Shown here: positions 38,437 to 49,230 of the stretch, in pieces
Layout of the letters: every line of letters starts with the position of its first letter
How positions within the stretch are numbered: the stretch's first letter is position 1
Source: Mangifera indica
Taxonomy: Eukaryota; Streptophyta; Magnoliopsida; Sapindales; Anacardiaceae
DNA length: 64,000 nucleotides
Direction: 5' to 3'
Assembly (NCBI RefSeq): GCF_011075055.1
Contig: NC_058144.1
Location: 8,894,138 to 8,958,137 of the forward strand
The notes under the pieces: model-generated
The model's input: the letters and a program-made list of their open reading frames with translations, nothing else
What the model was told of the DNA's origin: nothing
Databases searched by the model: none
Program-made: the position numbers and the translations under genes

Positions 38437-40170
38437 GATGTTAGATGAAGGTTCTTCCAACCCTCTACCCATTAACCTGCCCACAAACACTTACCCAAAC
38501 TACACTCAAAATAGCTAACCACTACATCAAACCTACACCCAACCATCATATTCCACTTATCCCACCAACAATTTCCAAACTCCACCCCATATCTACCAAA
38601 CACCAATCCATCAACCCAATCAAAACAAAAGAACCATTATTCCCTGAGTTGTCCAGCATGATTTCCCACGTTATGATGGCACTGAGGATCCTATTAGTTG
38701 GTTGGAAAGGATAGAACAATTTTTTGAATTTCACAAAACACCTGCTTCAGAAAAGGTAGCATTGACCGCATTCCACTTAGATGGAGGAGTCCATTTATGG
38801 TATCAAAATTGAGTTTGGATGACATGGGATGAGTTCAAGCAAGCTATCAATGATCGTTACGGTCCAACCTTGCTAGAAGATTTCTACGGAGAGCTAACTA
38901 AGCTAACTCAAACTGTTCCAAGAGGGATTACCAACTTCACTTCAATCGCCTCCTTGCAAGAGTTGGAAATTTAACGGAAAAACAACAAATTTGGTTGTTT
39001 TGTTAGTGGATTAAAAAAAGGCCAAACGACTATTTCCCACCTAAGGTTTGATGTTTTCTCAAATGTCCCCCCTTTAACTATGGAAACACCAAACACCCAC
39101 TCATGACCGGTTAGATTTAACAAAACCCTAACGCCTGAAAATTTTATCTCTTTTTGCCCCCCTAAACTTTAAAAACTAAAATTTTCCCTTAGCCTAAGTT
39201 TTAAAAAATGGCAGTTTCACCCTAGGGTTTGGTTTTGAAATCTCCGGCGACTGTTCCGGCTCCATTGCCGACGACCTCTCCCTCCCGAAGCAGCCTCTCC
39301 TTCCGACGAATGCTTTCCTCCCATTTGGAGGCTCGATCAGCTTTGTCTTCGCGAAGACGAAGCCGATCGAGCCTCCAAATGAGAGAAAAGCATTCGCCGG
39401 AAGGAGAAGCTGCCTCGGGAGGGAGAGGCCGTCGACAATGGAGCTGAAACGGTCACCGGAGATTTCAAAACCAAACCCTAGGGTGAAACTGCCATTTTTT
39501 AAAACTTAGGTTGGGGGAAATTTTAGTTTTTAAAGTTTAGGGGGGCAAAATTAGATTCTATTTTAGTTTATTTTTAATATTATAGCGAAAATAACGATTT
39601 TACCCTTACCACCGTTAAGGTTTTGTTAAATCTACATGGGTGGGTATTTGGTGTTTCTATAGTTAAAGGGTGGAAACTTGACAAAACATCAAACTTTGGG
39701 TGGGAAATAGTCGTTTCGCCTTAAAAAAAACCATAAAAGCAGATGTTAGCGCAAACCTTTAATCCCTTGCACATGCAACTAGCCTTGCATGTCTCTTTGA
39801 GACAAAACATCAAACACCTCAAAGATCCACTCCCAGTATTGAGCCCAAACTGACCACCTATCAAAATTCCACCAATAGTTCATCAAAACCCATATCCACT
39901 ACATTCACAAATAACCCACCAATCAAAAGACTTTCTCCAACTGAAATTCAAGAACAACATAGCAAGAATCTTTGTTTCAATAGTGATGAAATTTACATGC
40001 CTGAGCATAGGTGCAAACGACTCTTCCTAATTGATTACAGATGTGAGGAAGAAGAGGAAAGTGAAGAATATGATGAACTAATAGCAAAAACTAAAATTCC
40101 AAAGATATCTCTTCACGCTATCATCAGGGTCCAAGCACCTGAAGCAATGCATGTTTCTGCAGAGATTAAA
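38437..40170 (+). pseudogene. Ty3 gag, broken and interrupted
   Basis: Fragments include FPRYDGTEDPISWLERIEQF, WDEFKQAINDRYGPTLLEDF and, after the insertion, KADVSANL, which match plant Ty3 gag capsid sequence. In-frame stops occur (for example after GGVHLWYQN). The frame is split at 39011-39729 by element H. It resumes with SLAHATSLA. Confidence 0.7.
39020..39720. mobile_element. Fold-back MULE-like element H inside gag, exact TSD
   Basis: The ends GGCCAAACGACTATTTCCC and GGGAAATAGTCGTTTCGCC are inverted. The flanks TTAAAAAAA are identical at 39011-39019 and 39721-39729, and that 9-mer is part of the gag coding sequence (Leu-Lys-Lys). The whole element folds on itself around a centre near 39355 (TCTTCGCGAAGA). 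The arms are about 350 bp and well matched, so this is a young copy. It has no coding capacity. Confidence 0.88.
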
Positions 40171-40330
40171 AGGTGACCATTCACTGTACTCATTAATTCA
40201 GGCAACACACACAATTTTATAAGTCAATCATTGATTCAAAAGTTTGGGCTCACACCAATTCAAGGAGAGCAATTTTGTGCAATCGTGGCTAATAGCGAAC
40301 AATTGAAATGTATGGGTAAAATACTTGGGC
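40171..40330 (+). pseudogene. Ty3 aspartic protease remnant
   Basis: The sequence LINSGNTHNFISQSL matches the retrotransposon protease active site LIDSGSTHNFIS, but the catalytic Asp reads Asn here (codon AAT). The next block, FCAIVANSEQLKCMGKI, continues the domain. It is non-functional whether or not the frame is open. Confidence 0.65.
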
Positions 40331-40683
40331 TCATAATCAAACTTCAACAACATGAATTCAAGTAGATTTCTTTGTGATTCAGTTAGGAGGTTGTGATGTA
40401 GTTTTAGGTGCTCAATGGCTACGAACACTTAGACCAATTCTTTGAGACTTTGTCAAACTCATAATGCATTTCCAATCAGAAGAGAAGAATATTAAACTCA
40501 TTGGAATTAAACCAAATAAGACCAAAACTGTGGGAAAAAAAAAAAGAAATAGCCAAAGCGTATCGCCAAAGTGGGAAACAAGGAACTTTGTTATAACTTT
40601 TTGCAATTAAAGGAGTCACAAAAGCCTAAAAAAAAAAAAAGCAATTAGGCTAGAGTGATGCACAAAAGTTACAAATAGAGACC

Positions 40684-41300
40684 TTGTTTCATGAATATGA
40701 AATGATATTCCAAAATCCTAAAGGTTTACCTCCTCAGAGATATTATGCTCATAGAATCAACTTGTTACCTGGGGTTGGTCCAATTTCAATTCGACCATAT
40801 CACTGTCCATATTGCCAAAAAGGTGAGATTGAAAAACTTGTGACAGAAATGAAGGAAAATGGAATTATCAGAACTAGTAACAGTCTATATTCATCTCTAG
40901 TTTTACTCATCAAGAAAAAAGATAGGACATGGCAATTTTGCATGGACTATCGGGTATTGAATTCGACAACAGTTAAGGATAAATTATCGATCCCAGTTAT
41001 TGAAGAATTATTGGATGAACTCCATGGAGCCAAGTACTTCATAGGCTTAGATTTATGTCAAGGTTATTTTCAAATTCCAATTTACCTAAATGGCATTGAA
41101 AAAACTACCTTCTGAACACATGATGACCACTATGAATTTATGGTAATATCGTTCAAACTCTCAAATTCCCCTTCTACTTTCAAGCTCTTATGAATGATAT
41201 TTTTTGTCCTTATTTGCGATAATTTATATTGGTTTTCTTTGATGACATTCTTGTATGTAACAAAAGTTAGGAAAATCATTTGACGCACTTAAGGGTAGTG
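40684..41300 (+). pseudogene. Ty3 reverse transcriptase remnant
   Basis: Recognisable blocks are EIEKLVTEMKENGIIRTSNS, VLLIKKKDRTWQFCMDYRVL, GLDLCQGYFQIP and, near 41227-41262, the active-site block ILVFFDDILVC. A stop after EKTTF (TGA at 41113-41115) and later frame damage break it. Confidence 0.85.
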
Positions 41301-41549
41301 TTCTCCATCTTAGCCACTCACCAGCTCTGTGTTAAAAATGAGAAATGCAATTTTGGAGTCACCAAAATAAAATATCTTAGTCATATAATCAATAATGACA
41401 GTGTACAAATAGATTCAAGCAAAATTATAGCAATTGTTATGACCTAAGTCGAACACTATTACAGGCTTAAGGGGATTTTTGGGCCTAACATGATATTATA
41501 GACGATTCATACAAGGTTATGGGGAAATTGTAGCATTATTGACATCAAT

Positions 41550-41960
41550 GTTGAAAGAAGAAAGCTGCATTTGAAGCACTTAAACAAGTTATGGTGCTAG
41601 GTCGAGTTTTAGTGCTGTCTAATTTTGCAAAACCTTTCATAATTGAGCGTGATATATCTAGACATGGAGTGCGAGCTGTATTAATGCAGAATAACAAGTC
41701 GATTGCTTACTTTAGTCAAGCTATTAAAACTAAAGATGTAGGTCTTTCAACTTATGAAAAAGAAATGTTAGCTCTAATCTTTACAATGGAATGTTGGAGG
41801 CTATATTTGTTGGGACAAACTTTTGTTGTATGAACAGATCACAAAAGTCTCAAATTTCTCTGGGATCAATGCATGACAAATCCAAGCAACAACGTTGGCT
41901 CAACAAATTGAGAGGGTATGATTTTTTTATTGAGTATTAAAAGGGGAAAAAAAATGTTGC
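41550..41960 (+). pseudogene. Ty3 RNase H remnant
   Basis: SNFAKPFIIERDISRHGVRA, VLMQNNKSIAYFSQAI and LSTYEKEMLALIFTMECWRL match the Ty3 RNase H domain. A TGA interrupts it just before TDHKSLKFL. Confidence 0.8.
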
Positions 41961-42099
41961 AGTTGATGTTCTCTCTAGGAATCACAATTTAACTCAACTC
42001 ATGGTTATTTCTCACTTAGAGCCCACTTGGTTAGAGTCGTTAGAAGAAGAAAATAAAACTCATCCTGAAATGGTTAAGTTACATGAGCTTTACTAAACT

Positions 42100-43260
42100 A
42101 AAGAATAATTTGTCCATGGACCATGAAAAACAGCCTTGTTCTTTTAAAAAACCAACTATACCTCCTTGTCACATCCAAATTACTTGCCCCTATCACCAAA
42201 GCCTTTCATAATGCCACACATGAAGGTCTACATAAAACTCTTCATCGCTTGAAGTCTATTTTCTATTGGAAAGGTATGAAGGCCTTGGTTTTAGATATTA
42301 TTTGAGCTTATGATATTTGTTAATGAAACAAAAGGGAACAAGGTGCTCCCTTTGGTTACTTGCAGTCGCTACCAATCCCAAAAGAGGTATGGACAAATAT
42401 TTCGATAAATTTCATCATCGAGCTACCATACTCTCAAGGCAAAACAACAATCATGGTTGTAGTGGATCATTTGTCAAAAATGGCATATTTCATGGCCATG
42501 ACCTCACCGCTTATGTCAATCACAACAACAAAGACATTCTTTGAAAGTGTGCCTAATTTATATGGAATGCCAAAAAGTATAGTTTCAAATTGAGATCCAA
42601 TTTTAACAAGTCATTTCTAGAAGGAGCTATTTAAACTGCAGGGAACTGAATTCCATTTTTCTTCTTCCTATAATCTACAAACTGACGACCAAACAGAAGT
42701 CACAAATCACATTATTGAAATGTATTTATAATATTTTGTTGGGGAAAATCCAAAGCAATGGGTGAAGTGGCTTCCATGGACAAAATTTTGTTACAATACT
42801 AGTTGGCATTCTACAACCAAAAGAACCATATGAGATTGTCTATGGCAAAACACCTCCTACTCTTGTTCATTATGAAGCAGGAACAACAGTTGATGCTTTA
42901 GTTGATCAAGAATTGACTCAGTGAGACAAGAAGCTCAGGCAACTACGAGAACAACTAATAAAATCCCAAGAATGGATGAAGACAATTTATGACAAGGGCA
43001 GCTAAGACAGAGAATTCATTGTTAGAGATTGGGTTTATGTGAAGCTACAACCTTACAAGCAAGTTTCAGCAACAAGGGTTAAAACACACAAATTATTAGC
43101 TCGCTATTATGGCCCATATCAAGTGGAAGAACGTGTTGGACCAGTAGCATATAAACTCATTCTGCCAGGAGCAAGAATTCATCTCATAATCCATGTTTCT
43201 CTCTTGAAGACAACTCAAATCCAAGTTTCAACCTGCTATTGACTTACCAATACTTGAGGA
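42100..43260 (+). pseudogene. Ty3 integrase remnant
   Basis: HEGLHKTLHRLKSIFYWKGM is the zinc-binding part, MVVVDHLSKMAYF the first catalytic Asp block, and YGMPKSIVSN and SSYNLQTDDQTEVTN later catalytic blocks. The C-terminal GPYQVEERVGPVAYKL and HVSLLK follow. Several stops interrupt it. No chromodomain is recognisable after HVSLLK. Confidence 0.8.
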
Positions 43261-43661
43261 AGAAGACAACTAACCTTGGGGACAAGGTTTCAAGCGGGAG
43301 GGGATGTTACGTGCTTATAAGTATTGGAGTGTTGGTAGTGGATTTATTAGTTAGCTACAAATAAGGAAACCGTTAACGATAGCAATTAGTAGTGGTAAAT
43401 AATAATTGTCTGTAGTGGTAGTCAGTAGTGGCAAATAAAATGCCTATCTGGTAGTTTGCAGTGAGGTAGTGGCCATAATATTAAGAAAAGTTGTTTTATT
43501 TTCTTGTATTTAAGTGATTGTTGGAAGCAATAAAAAAACAGAACATTTCTTCCAAATAGTCTATTTAATTTTCTCCTTAACCTGTGAGCTTTACTTGTCT
43601 GCAAGAATTTCGTGACGAGGTTGAGGCTGAGCTAAGGCTGGTAAAATCCAGACACTTAATA

Positions 43662-44022
43662 GACACTCTTTGCAGTTAAGCAAAGTAAGAAAATAGGTAA
43701 CACGACATGTGCATCAAGAGCACTGGTCTTCATTACATTCCAGTGGATAAAATATAAATAGATGACAAACATGAGTTTATAACACAACCTCAGAAGGCCA
43801 TACTAATTCCAAAATGAAGATGAAACTTAAAATAACTGCAGGTTCTTTTTAATAGTTACATATAAGCATATTAACAGACCATAACAAATATAAATTCCAG
43901 TTAGTTTGTTGCAAGGGTAATCACGACTTATTCTCAATAAATCGTCAAAAAGTCACAAAAGTTACCAGGAAAAAAAAAAGTACAAACTCTCATAATATAC
44001 CAGCCCATTGCAAAAACAAACG
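43662..44022. other. Flank between Ty3 LTR and small gene
   Basis: Probable 3' UTR sequence of the next gene (which is on the minus strand). No other feature is visible. Confidence 0.4.
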
Positions 44023-45489
44023 TTAGTTCTCCTTCGGGGTATCTTTCTCTGGAAGTTTTGACTCCAATTCCTTGGGCTTTATCTTCTCCCCAGCCCTGAA
44101 AGCAGATCCATTAAAGTAATGTTACTATCAATTTCAAAGATAGATGCTACCTACATATTAGTTAAAAGATATAATTTTTATTATATGGAAAGCAAAGAGA
44201 TGTAGACAGCCACAGTGGAGAGGCCATTAGGAAGAGTAAAACAGTTAATTTCTTCATCAACAGATAGTCAGAATCAAAATCTTTGTTTTTAAAGGTAATT
44301 TTTCCCACTGCTTACTATAATCATGATAACTGGTATTGCTATACCTCAGCATTTATAGCTAGGTTTTCCCAAACTAGTCTTCTATACTCAACTAGATCAT
44401 TTGATGGCAAATTATCTAGTTTTATGTAAATCTAATAATTATTGCCAATGCAGAGTAACTTAACACTTTAATATTAATGAGTTCAATAATCATTTATTCC
44501 ATGAAATAAAATGTCAAGCGAACCTAACCCAAAAAAAAAAAAACCCATTGATCAAGTACAAGACTAATTATATGCAAAATCTCTCACAGGAGTTTACACC
44601 TTGGAACCAAAATTGCTAACTAATTTACTAGCTTCTGTTACCCTGAAAATACAAGGAAACTACAAGAAAAAATGTTTTCACAATATAGCATAGCAGCAAT
44701 TTCCATTACAACTAACCATTCAATCAGAACTCGATTAGTAAAATGCACAAAGTTCCCACAACAGATTGTTTTCAAATAGTCTCTGGTGCAGTAAATAACC
44801 TGGATTAATTGTTAACTTGAGGGTGTCCTAGCATGAATTTCTCTCATAATCATTGTCAACATGAAGAATATGCATTGCCACTCATTGCTACATAATCATA
44901 ATTAGATGCTCTATAATTCTAGATGACAGAGAACACACTAAGCAAAAAGCAATTTCTTTGTCAGGGGTTATATCCCAATATTATCATTGGCTGAACTTCC
45001 ATATGTTACACTAATTCAGATTAACATGTTGAATTTATAATTTCATCATTCGTGAAAAGCAAATCATCCATATTTTCAACAAGAATAATCAGAATTTTAA
45101 TCCCAAAAATTAACTACACTAGCACCACCAACCAAATAATCGAAACTCCAACTTAAAGGCGTTTCCAGCGGTTCAAACATACACTTGATTAAACTACATA
45201 GGAAATTTCATACAAAAATAAACTTAAAATATGGCTCGCAACCATCAATAAAAAAACCCTGAATTTGGATCAATCACCAAAAAAAAAAAAATCTATTCCA
45301 TAAAACGAACGAAATAAAACCCAGAAAGAGAAGTTACTTTGAAGCATTAGAAGATTCTTCTTCGAGCCAATTACGAATATGTTTTACATTGCGCCTGAAT
45401 ATAGCAGCTGATTGTTTCACATCGCTCCTCAGTAAAAGAACTACTGCACCCACACCCGCTACTGTCAATATGAAATTCGTCAACGCCAT
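44023..45489 (-). CDS. 74-residue membrane peptide, conserved plant small protein
   Basis: Two exons, 45338-45489 and 44023-44095 (225 nt, 74 residues), separated by a 1.2-kb intron. The protein opens with a hydrophobic segment (ALTNFILTVAGVGAVVLLL, residues 2-20), then RSDVKQSAAIFRRNVKHIRN, then WLEEE, and ends with a charged Lys/Glu/Pro-rich tail (KPKELESKLPEKDTPKEN). I recall similar uncharacterised short proteins in many plants but no proven function. The single membrane helix near the N-terminus suggests a signal-anchor in an organelle or ER membrane; this is inference. Splice sites are GT-AG and in phase (the Lys codon is split). The start ATG is the only one before the helix. Confidence 0.8.
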
Positions 45490-45776
45490 TTTCTTCGATT
45501 CTTCAATCAGTAAAGACCGTCAATTTTGCTTCTTCAAGGAACATGTAACTTTCTTATATTAAACCTCGATGAGAGGGTTTTGCCTTCTCTCAGTTTGACT
45601 CGGAATCGGGAAGAAATTGAGCCTAAAAGAAGATAGTTATTAGTTATTTAAATTGGGCCTTAAAGACAAATTGGGCCTATTGGATAGTTGGGAATCGAAC
45701 TGGCCCTTAAAATTCATAAAATATTGATCTAATCTAGTCAAGGGCAGGCTTGCCTCTTTACAACCAATTTCTAAGA
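45490..45776 (-). promoter_or_regulatory. Upstream region of the 74-residue gene
   Basis: It contains the leader and proximal promoter, read leftward. No TATA box is obvious. GGGCCTTA and TTGGGCCTA at 45654-45680 resemble TCP-type or telo-box-neighbour promoter motifs (GGGCC), common in constitutively expressed plant genes. The link is inference. Confidence 0.4.
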
Positions 45777-46838
45777 GGCTGATTTACATTGTTCCTCCCA
45801 AACTTTGATAAACTAAATTGCGATATCTAAGATTGAAATCTCCATTTCCACACCCATCTGTTAAATTTGTTAATAAGATCTATTAAATTTTGTGTAAAGT
45901 TTATAATAAGACAAAAATGTCATATATCTTTACTAAACTAGATAATGTTTTGCATCAAAAAATAATAATTGTATACATAATAAATTTATAAATTAAAAAA
46001 ACTAAATTGATAAAATTTTTAGTTTTATAAAATTATTAAAATAATAAAATTTATAAACTTATTATTGATAAATTTATAAAATTGGTAAAAATATAAACTG
46101 CCAGTGGACATGATCTTTTCTCTCTAAGATTTATTGGCAACTACTCATCCTATCGTCGTCACCTCATTACCTTTTCCTTAATTACTTACTACTTTGAGTC
46201 TAGCAACCTCTCAAGCAACCTAAGTTTCATATTCACAACTACATTTTGATAGCATCTTAGGAACTTTTATGTTCCACCAACTAGGACAAGGAGAGGAGAA
46301 ATTTGATTCTATAAATAAAATCTTCCATGATTATAGAGAGAAGACACAATAAACCTTGAGGATCTCAATAAGCTCATTCATAGGAAAATTCAAGTTCCTA
46401 CAAATTTCTTAAAGTTTGATTAAAAAAAAAGGTTTGAGTGCAAACTTAGGCAATCTCATGTTGTTTTTTCAAGAGTTGTGATATCCATCTCATAAAAGGA
46501 GTTATTCTATATAAGAAGGGCATGTCTCTCATACAAAATCTAAAGGTTTGGGTATTATGAGCAAATATACGCACCGTACTAAATCCATGAAGTATGATCA
46601 ATATTGGGAGCTTCTTCATCCGAGTCTAATGAAGAAATGCCCATAATGTCATTCCAAAAGATTTGTTGGGGAATCTTCCTCCAAATCTAAAGAAGATGTC
46701 ACTTTGTTGGGTAAAAACATTTTTAAACAGTTAAAATTGATGTTTAACTCTGACAAATGTATATGAAAATAGACTTTTTAAACTTAAAATGTAAAAAAAA
46801 ATATTTAATCAAAATTTGACGGAAAATAGTCATTTGGC
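45777..46838. mobile_element. Possible diverged fold-back element L
   Basis: The left end GGCTGATTTACATTGTTCC and the right end GGAAAATAGTCATTTGGCA resemble the family ends in inverted orientation. The flanks TTTCTAAGA and TTTCTAATA are 8/9 identical if two bases beyond GGC are taken as part of the element. The arms are much decayed. Confidence 0.35.
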
Positions 46839-47327
46839 ATTTTCTAATAACTTTGTAAAATTTCGATTTGAATCAAACATCAAAATCACCCAGCTGTGCC
46901 TATTAGATCTCTGCACACTATGTCCATCTTCCCTTGTCTCTTTGTTTAAAGCTATTTAGGGCTACCAAGACAGATTCGTTTGCATAATTCAAAAGCAAAT
47001 GCATTGTATATTGTCCGAGAAAATTTAAAAAAAAAAAAAAGTATAATAGAAAAGAAATGCCTTCTCTTACTCTAATCTTTAAATTATAATTTGTACAATT
47101 TTTTAATAACTTAAAAATATTTAATTGAAGTGCAGAAAATATTTCATTTCAACCGGAATAAACATTGATTACTACGATAACCAGTCAAATCAACATTTAT
47201 TCGATACTAGTGACCTGCCGGGCTCCCTCTAAAACATATAAATAAAACGTGGCAAACAAATCTCTGGATAGTTTGAATCATAAAAATGCAAAATATGTCT
47301 TTGATGTAACAATGTAACTTATTGTCC
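46839..47327. other. Intergenic, nothing recognised
   Basis: AT-rich, with a 15-base A-run at about 47026. No gene or element was recognised. Confidence 0.4.
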
Positions 47328-47648
47328 ATAGGTTGGATTTAAACTGAGTCAATTTAAATTCGATTTGAATAAGTTTGAAATGAATCGGTCCTAACCAAAC
47401 TCAATTGAGTTTAAATTCGAGTTCGAATTACTCATCAGATTTTTTAATTAAAAATTTTGATACAAAACGATATCGTTTTGATCAATATGTATTAAAACGA
47501 TATCGTTTTAATAATAAAAAATGAGTCAAACCGAATTCGAGCCAAGTTTGAACTTGGGTTTCACAAGTTCAATAAATTCGAACTCGAACTCAAACTCAAC
47601 TATATATAAACCGAACCGAATTCAAACTCCGCTCGAATCCAACCATAA
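47328..47648. repeat. Fold-back repeat with AACGATATCGTT core (copy 2)
   Basis: It has the same design as 32318-32640: GGTTGGATTTAAACTGAG on the left, CGAATCCAACC on the right. The centre has two copies of the perfect palindrome AAAACGATATCGTTTT (or AACGATATCGTT). Confidence 0.6.
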
Positions 47649-48860
47649 TTATCCATTATAATTTTGTCCCATTATTATTAGAAAAAATAAACAATTTTAA
47701 TATCATTTATAATATAAATATATATAAATAAATTTAAAATCTTTTCCATACTTTAGTTTATTATCAAAGTAGTTATTTTAATTTTATTTTTAAATTTTAT
47801 AATTTAAAATACATCTTAATTGTTTAAAAAATTTATACATTATTTAGCCAAAATCATTTTATCACCCTAAATGATATGAAATATATAAACAAATTTACCA
47901 TCTTTTAGTATTTTATCAATATAAAATTTACCAAAAATATCACATAAAATCTCAAAAAATAAAGTTTGAATTCGAGATTTATTTATATTATATTAATTAA
48001 TATCAAAATTTTTATTTATTTAATATAATAATTATATGAGTTCAATCATTAAATCTCCAATTTAAACTACCCCATATGGTAGGATAAACTTCGAAGAGAT
48101 GATCTAATCGGCTCAAATAGAATTCCTCTACGGTTTAAAAAAAAAAAAAAAACACAAACAACAATCAAAATGACAAAAAAGGTCAAACACATGTTTCAGT
48201 ATTCTGTCCAAAAAATACATATATGTCACAAACAATAATAAGAAAATGACAAAAAAGGTCAAACACATGTTTCGGTGTTCCATCCCAAGCTGCCCTGAAG
48301 TCCAAAGGGACATCAGAAAAGTCTCTGATGAATTCTTAAAAATATATAACCTCTACCATAGCCAAGAAAAACTCCAACTCATATATATGCCAAAGAAAAT
48401 ATGACGAAATAGTTTACATTTTTACATCTCCATTCATTATTTTCAAGTAGAAATAAAATCAGAAATCACAGAGTTTTGGTTTAGTTTATGCAGCAGGACA
48501 TGCAAGATATCAAATCCCAGTTCTATTATTAGGAATAACTAGCTAGAACCAGCTCAGTTGGGACCCAAGTAATTCCTTGGAATCAGATTTCTTTAATTTT
48601 TGTCAAAAAGATGGCGAGAGACAAGAAAACAAAGTATGAAAGAATCCACGTTAACTTGTTTATCCTAATATAATATGCATAGTAATTATAACCTTTTCTT
48701 CTCTCGTTTATCATCTCACATCTAGACGTTTATCAGATTGATAATAAGATCAAGATCGATCTCATGATCAACAGAATAAATGAACATAATGAAGAAATGG
48801 GTTTATATTTCAAAGGTATATGTATATGTTAATGAAGGAAATTCTAAGTTTTTGATGACA
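47649..48860. other. Intergenic AT-rich
   Basis: No gene. A short duplication (AATGACAAAAAAGGTCAAAC then ACATGTTTC) occurs at 48168 and 48244. The region beyond it lies 3' of the MIR171 hairpin. Confidence 0.4.
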
Positions 48861-48980
48861 CATGTATAAAGATTGCATGTGATATTGGCACGGCTCAATC
48901 AGATTAAAGAACCCAACAGTCAATGAGAGCTTTGATTTGATTGAGCCATGCCAACACCATCAAACACTTTCACCAACTAT
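48860..48980 (-). ncRNA. MIR171: MIR171 precursor hairpin
   Basis: On the minus strand the 3' arm at 48881-48901 is, base for base, the canonical 21-nt miR171 sequence (begins TGATTGAGCC, ends GTGCCAATATC). The 5' arm at 48936-48956 (TGTTGGCATGGCTCAATCAA) pairs with it with few mismatches, as a star strand should. A loop of about 34 nt lies between. miR171 guides cleavage of GRAS-family HAM/SCL6 mRNAs in shoots and roots. On the plus strand the arms would give a variant not matching miR171, so minus is preferred. Confidence 0.9.
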
Positions 48981-49230
48981 CAGTAGTCCATGAAATTAAC
49001 CCTAAAATCGATAAGACAATCAAAGAAAAGATTCCTGCAATACCTTGCTAGCCTCTTCTCTGATGTGGGTTCATGAACGGAGCCAAGAATACCGATGAAT
49101 AAGTAGAAACAAGAAGCAACAAATTGATGGAAGAGTAGAAAGGAGAATATACTAAACATGGAGAAACGAGGAATCAGTAGAGACATAAGAATGGCTGAGA
49201 CGTCCATATCTGTGCTCTTTATAGGAAAAG
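48981..49230 (-). promoter_or_regulatory. MIR171 5' transcript region with possible peptide
   Basis: A TATA-like box CTATAAAG lies on the minus strand at 49217-49224, predicting transcription from about 49190. Two ATGs lie in one frame: 49207, probably upstream of the start site, and about 49186 (MSLLIPRFSMFSIFSF), which would open a peptide of some 68 residues ending at 48980. Some plant pri-miRNAs encode short regulatory peptides (miPEP), so this is a candidate, but it could be chance. Confidence 0.4.

Larger units (their letters stand above)
37565..43661 (+). mobile_element. Decayed Ty3-type LTR retrotransposon
   Basis: The termini are TGTTACGTGC at 37565 and 43305. The 5' LTR is 37565-38267 and the 3' LTR 43305-43661; they match at both ends but differ in the middle, so one carries an insertion or the other a deletion. 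The primer site TGGTATCAGAGC is at 38271-38282 and a purine tract lies just before 43305. The order gag, protease, reverse transcriptase, RNase H, integrase places it in Ty3/Metaviridae. Many stops and frameshifts make it inactive. The flanking 5-mers (GGTAC, GACAC) match at 3 of 5, so it is old. A fold-back element sits inside gag. Confidence 0.85.

Noticed and set aside
48881..48958. Reading the miR171 hairpin on the plus strand
   Set aside because: The plus-strand 3' arm has CCATGCCAACACC and not the miR171 sequence; the minus strand gives an exact match.
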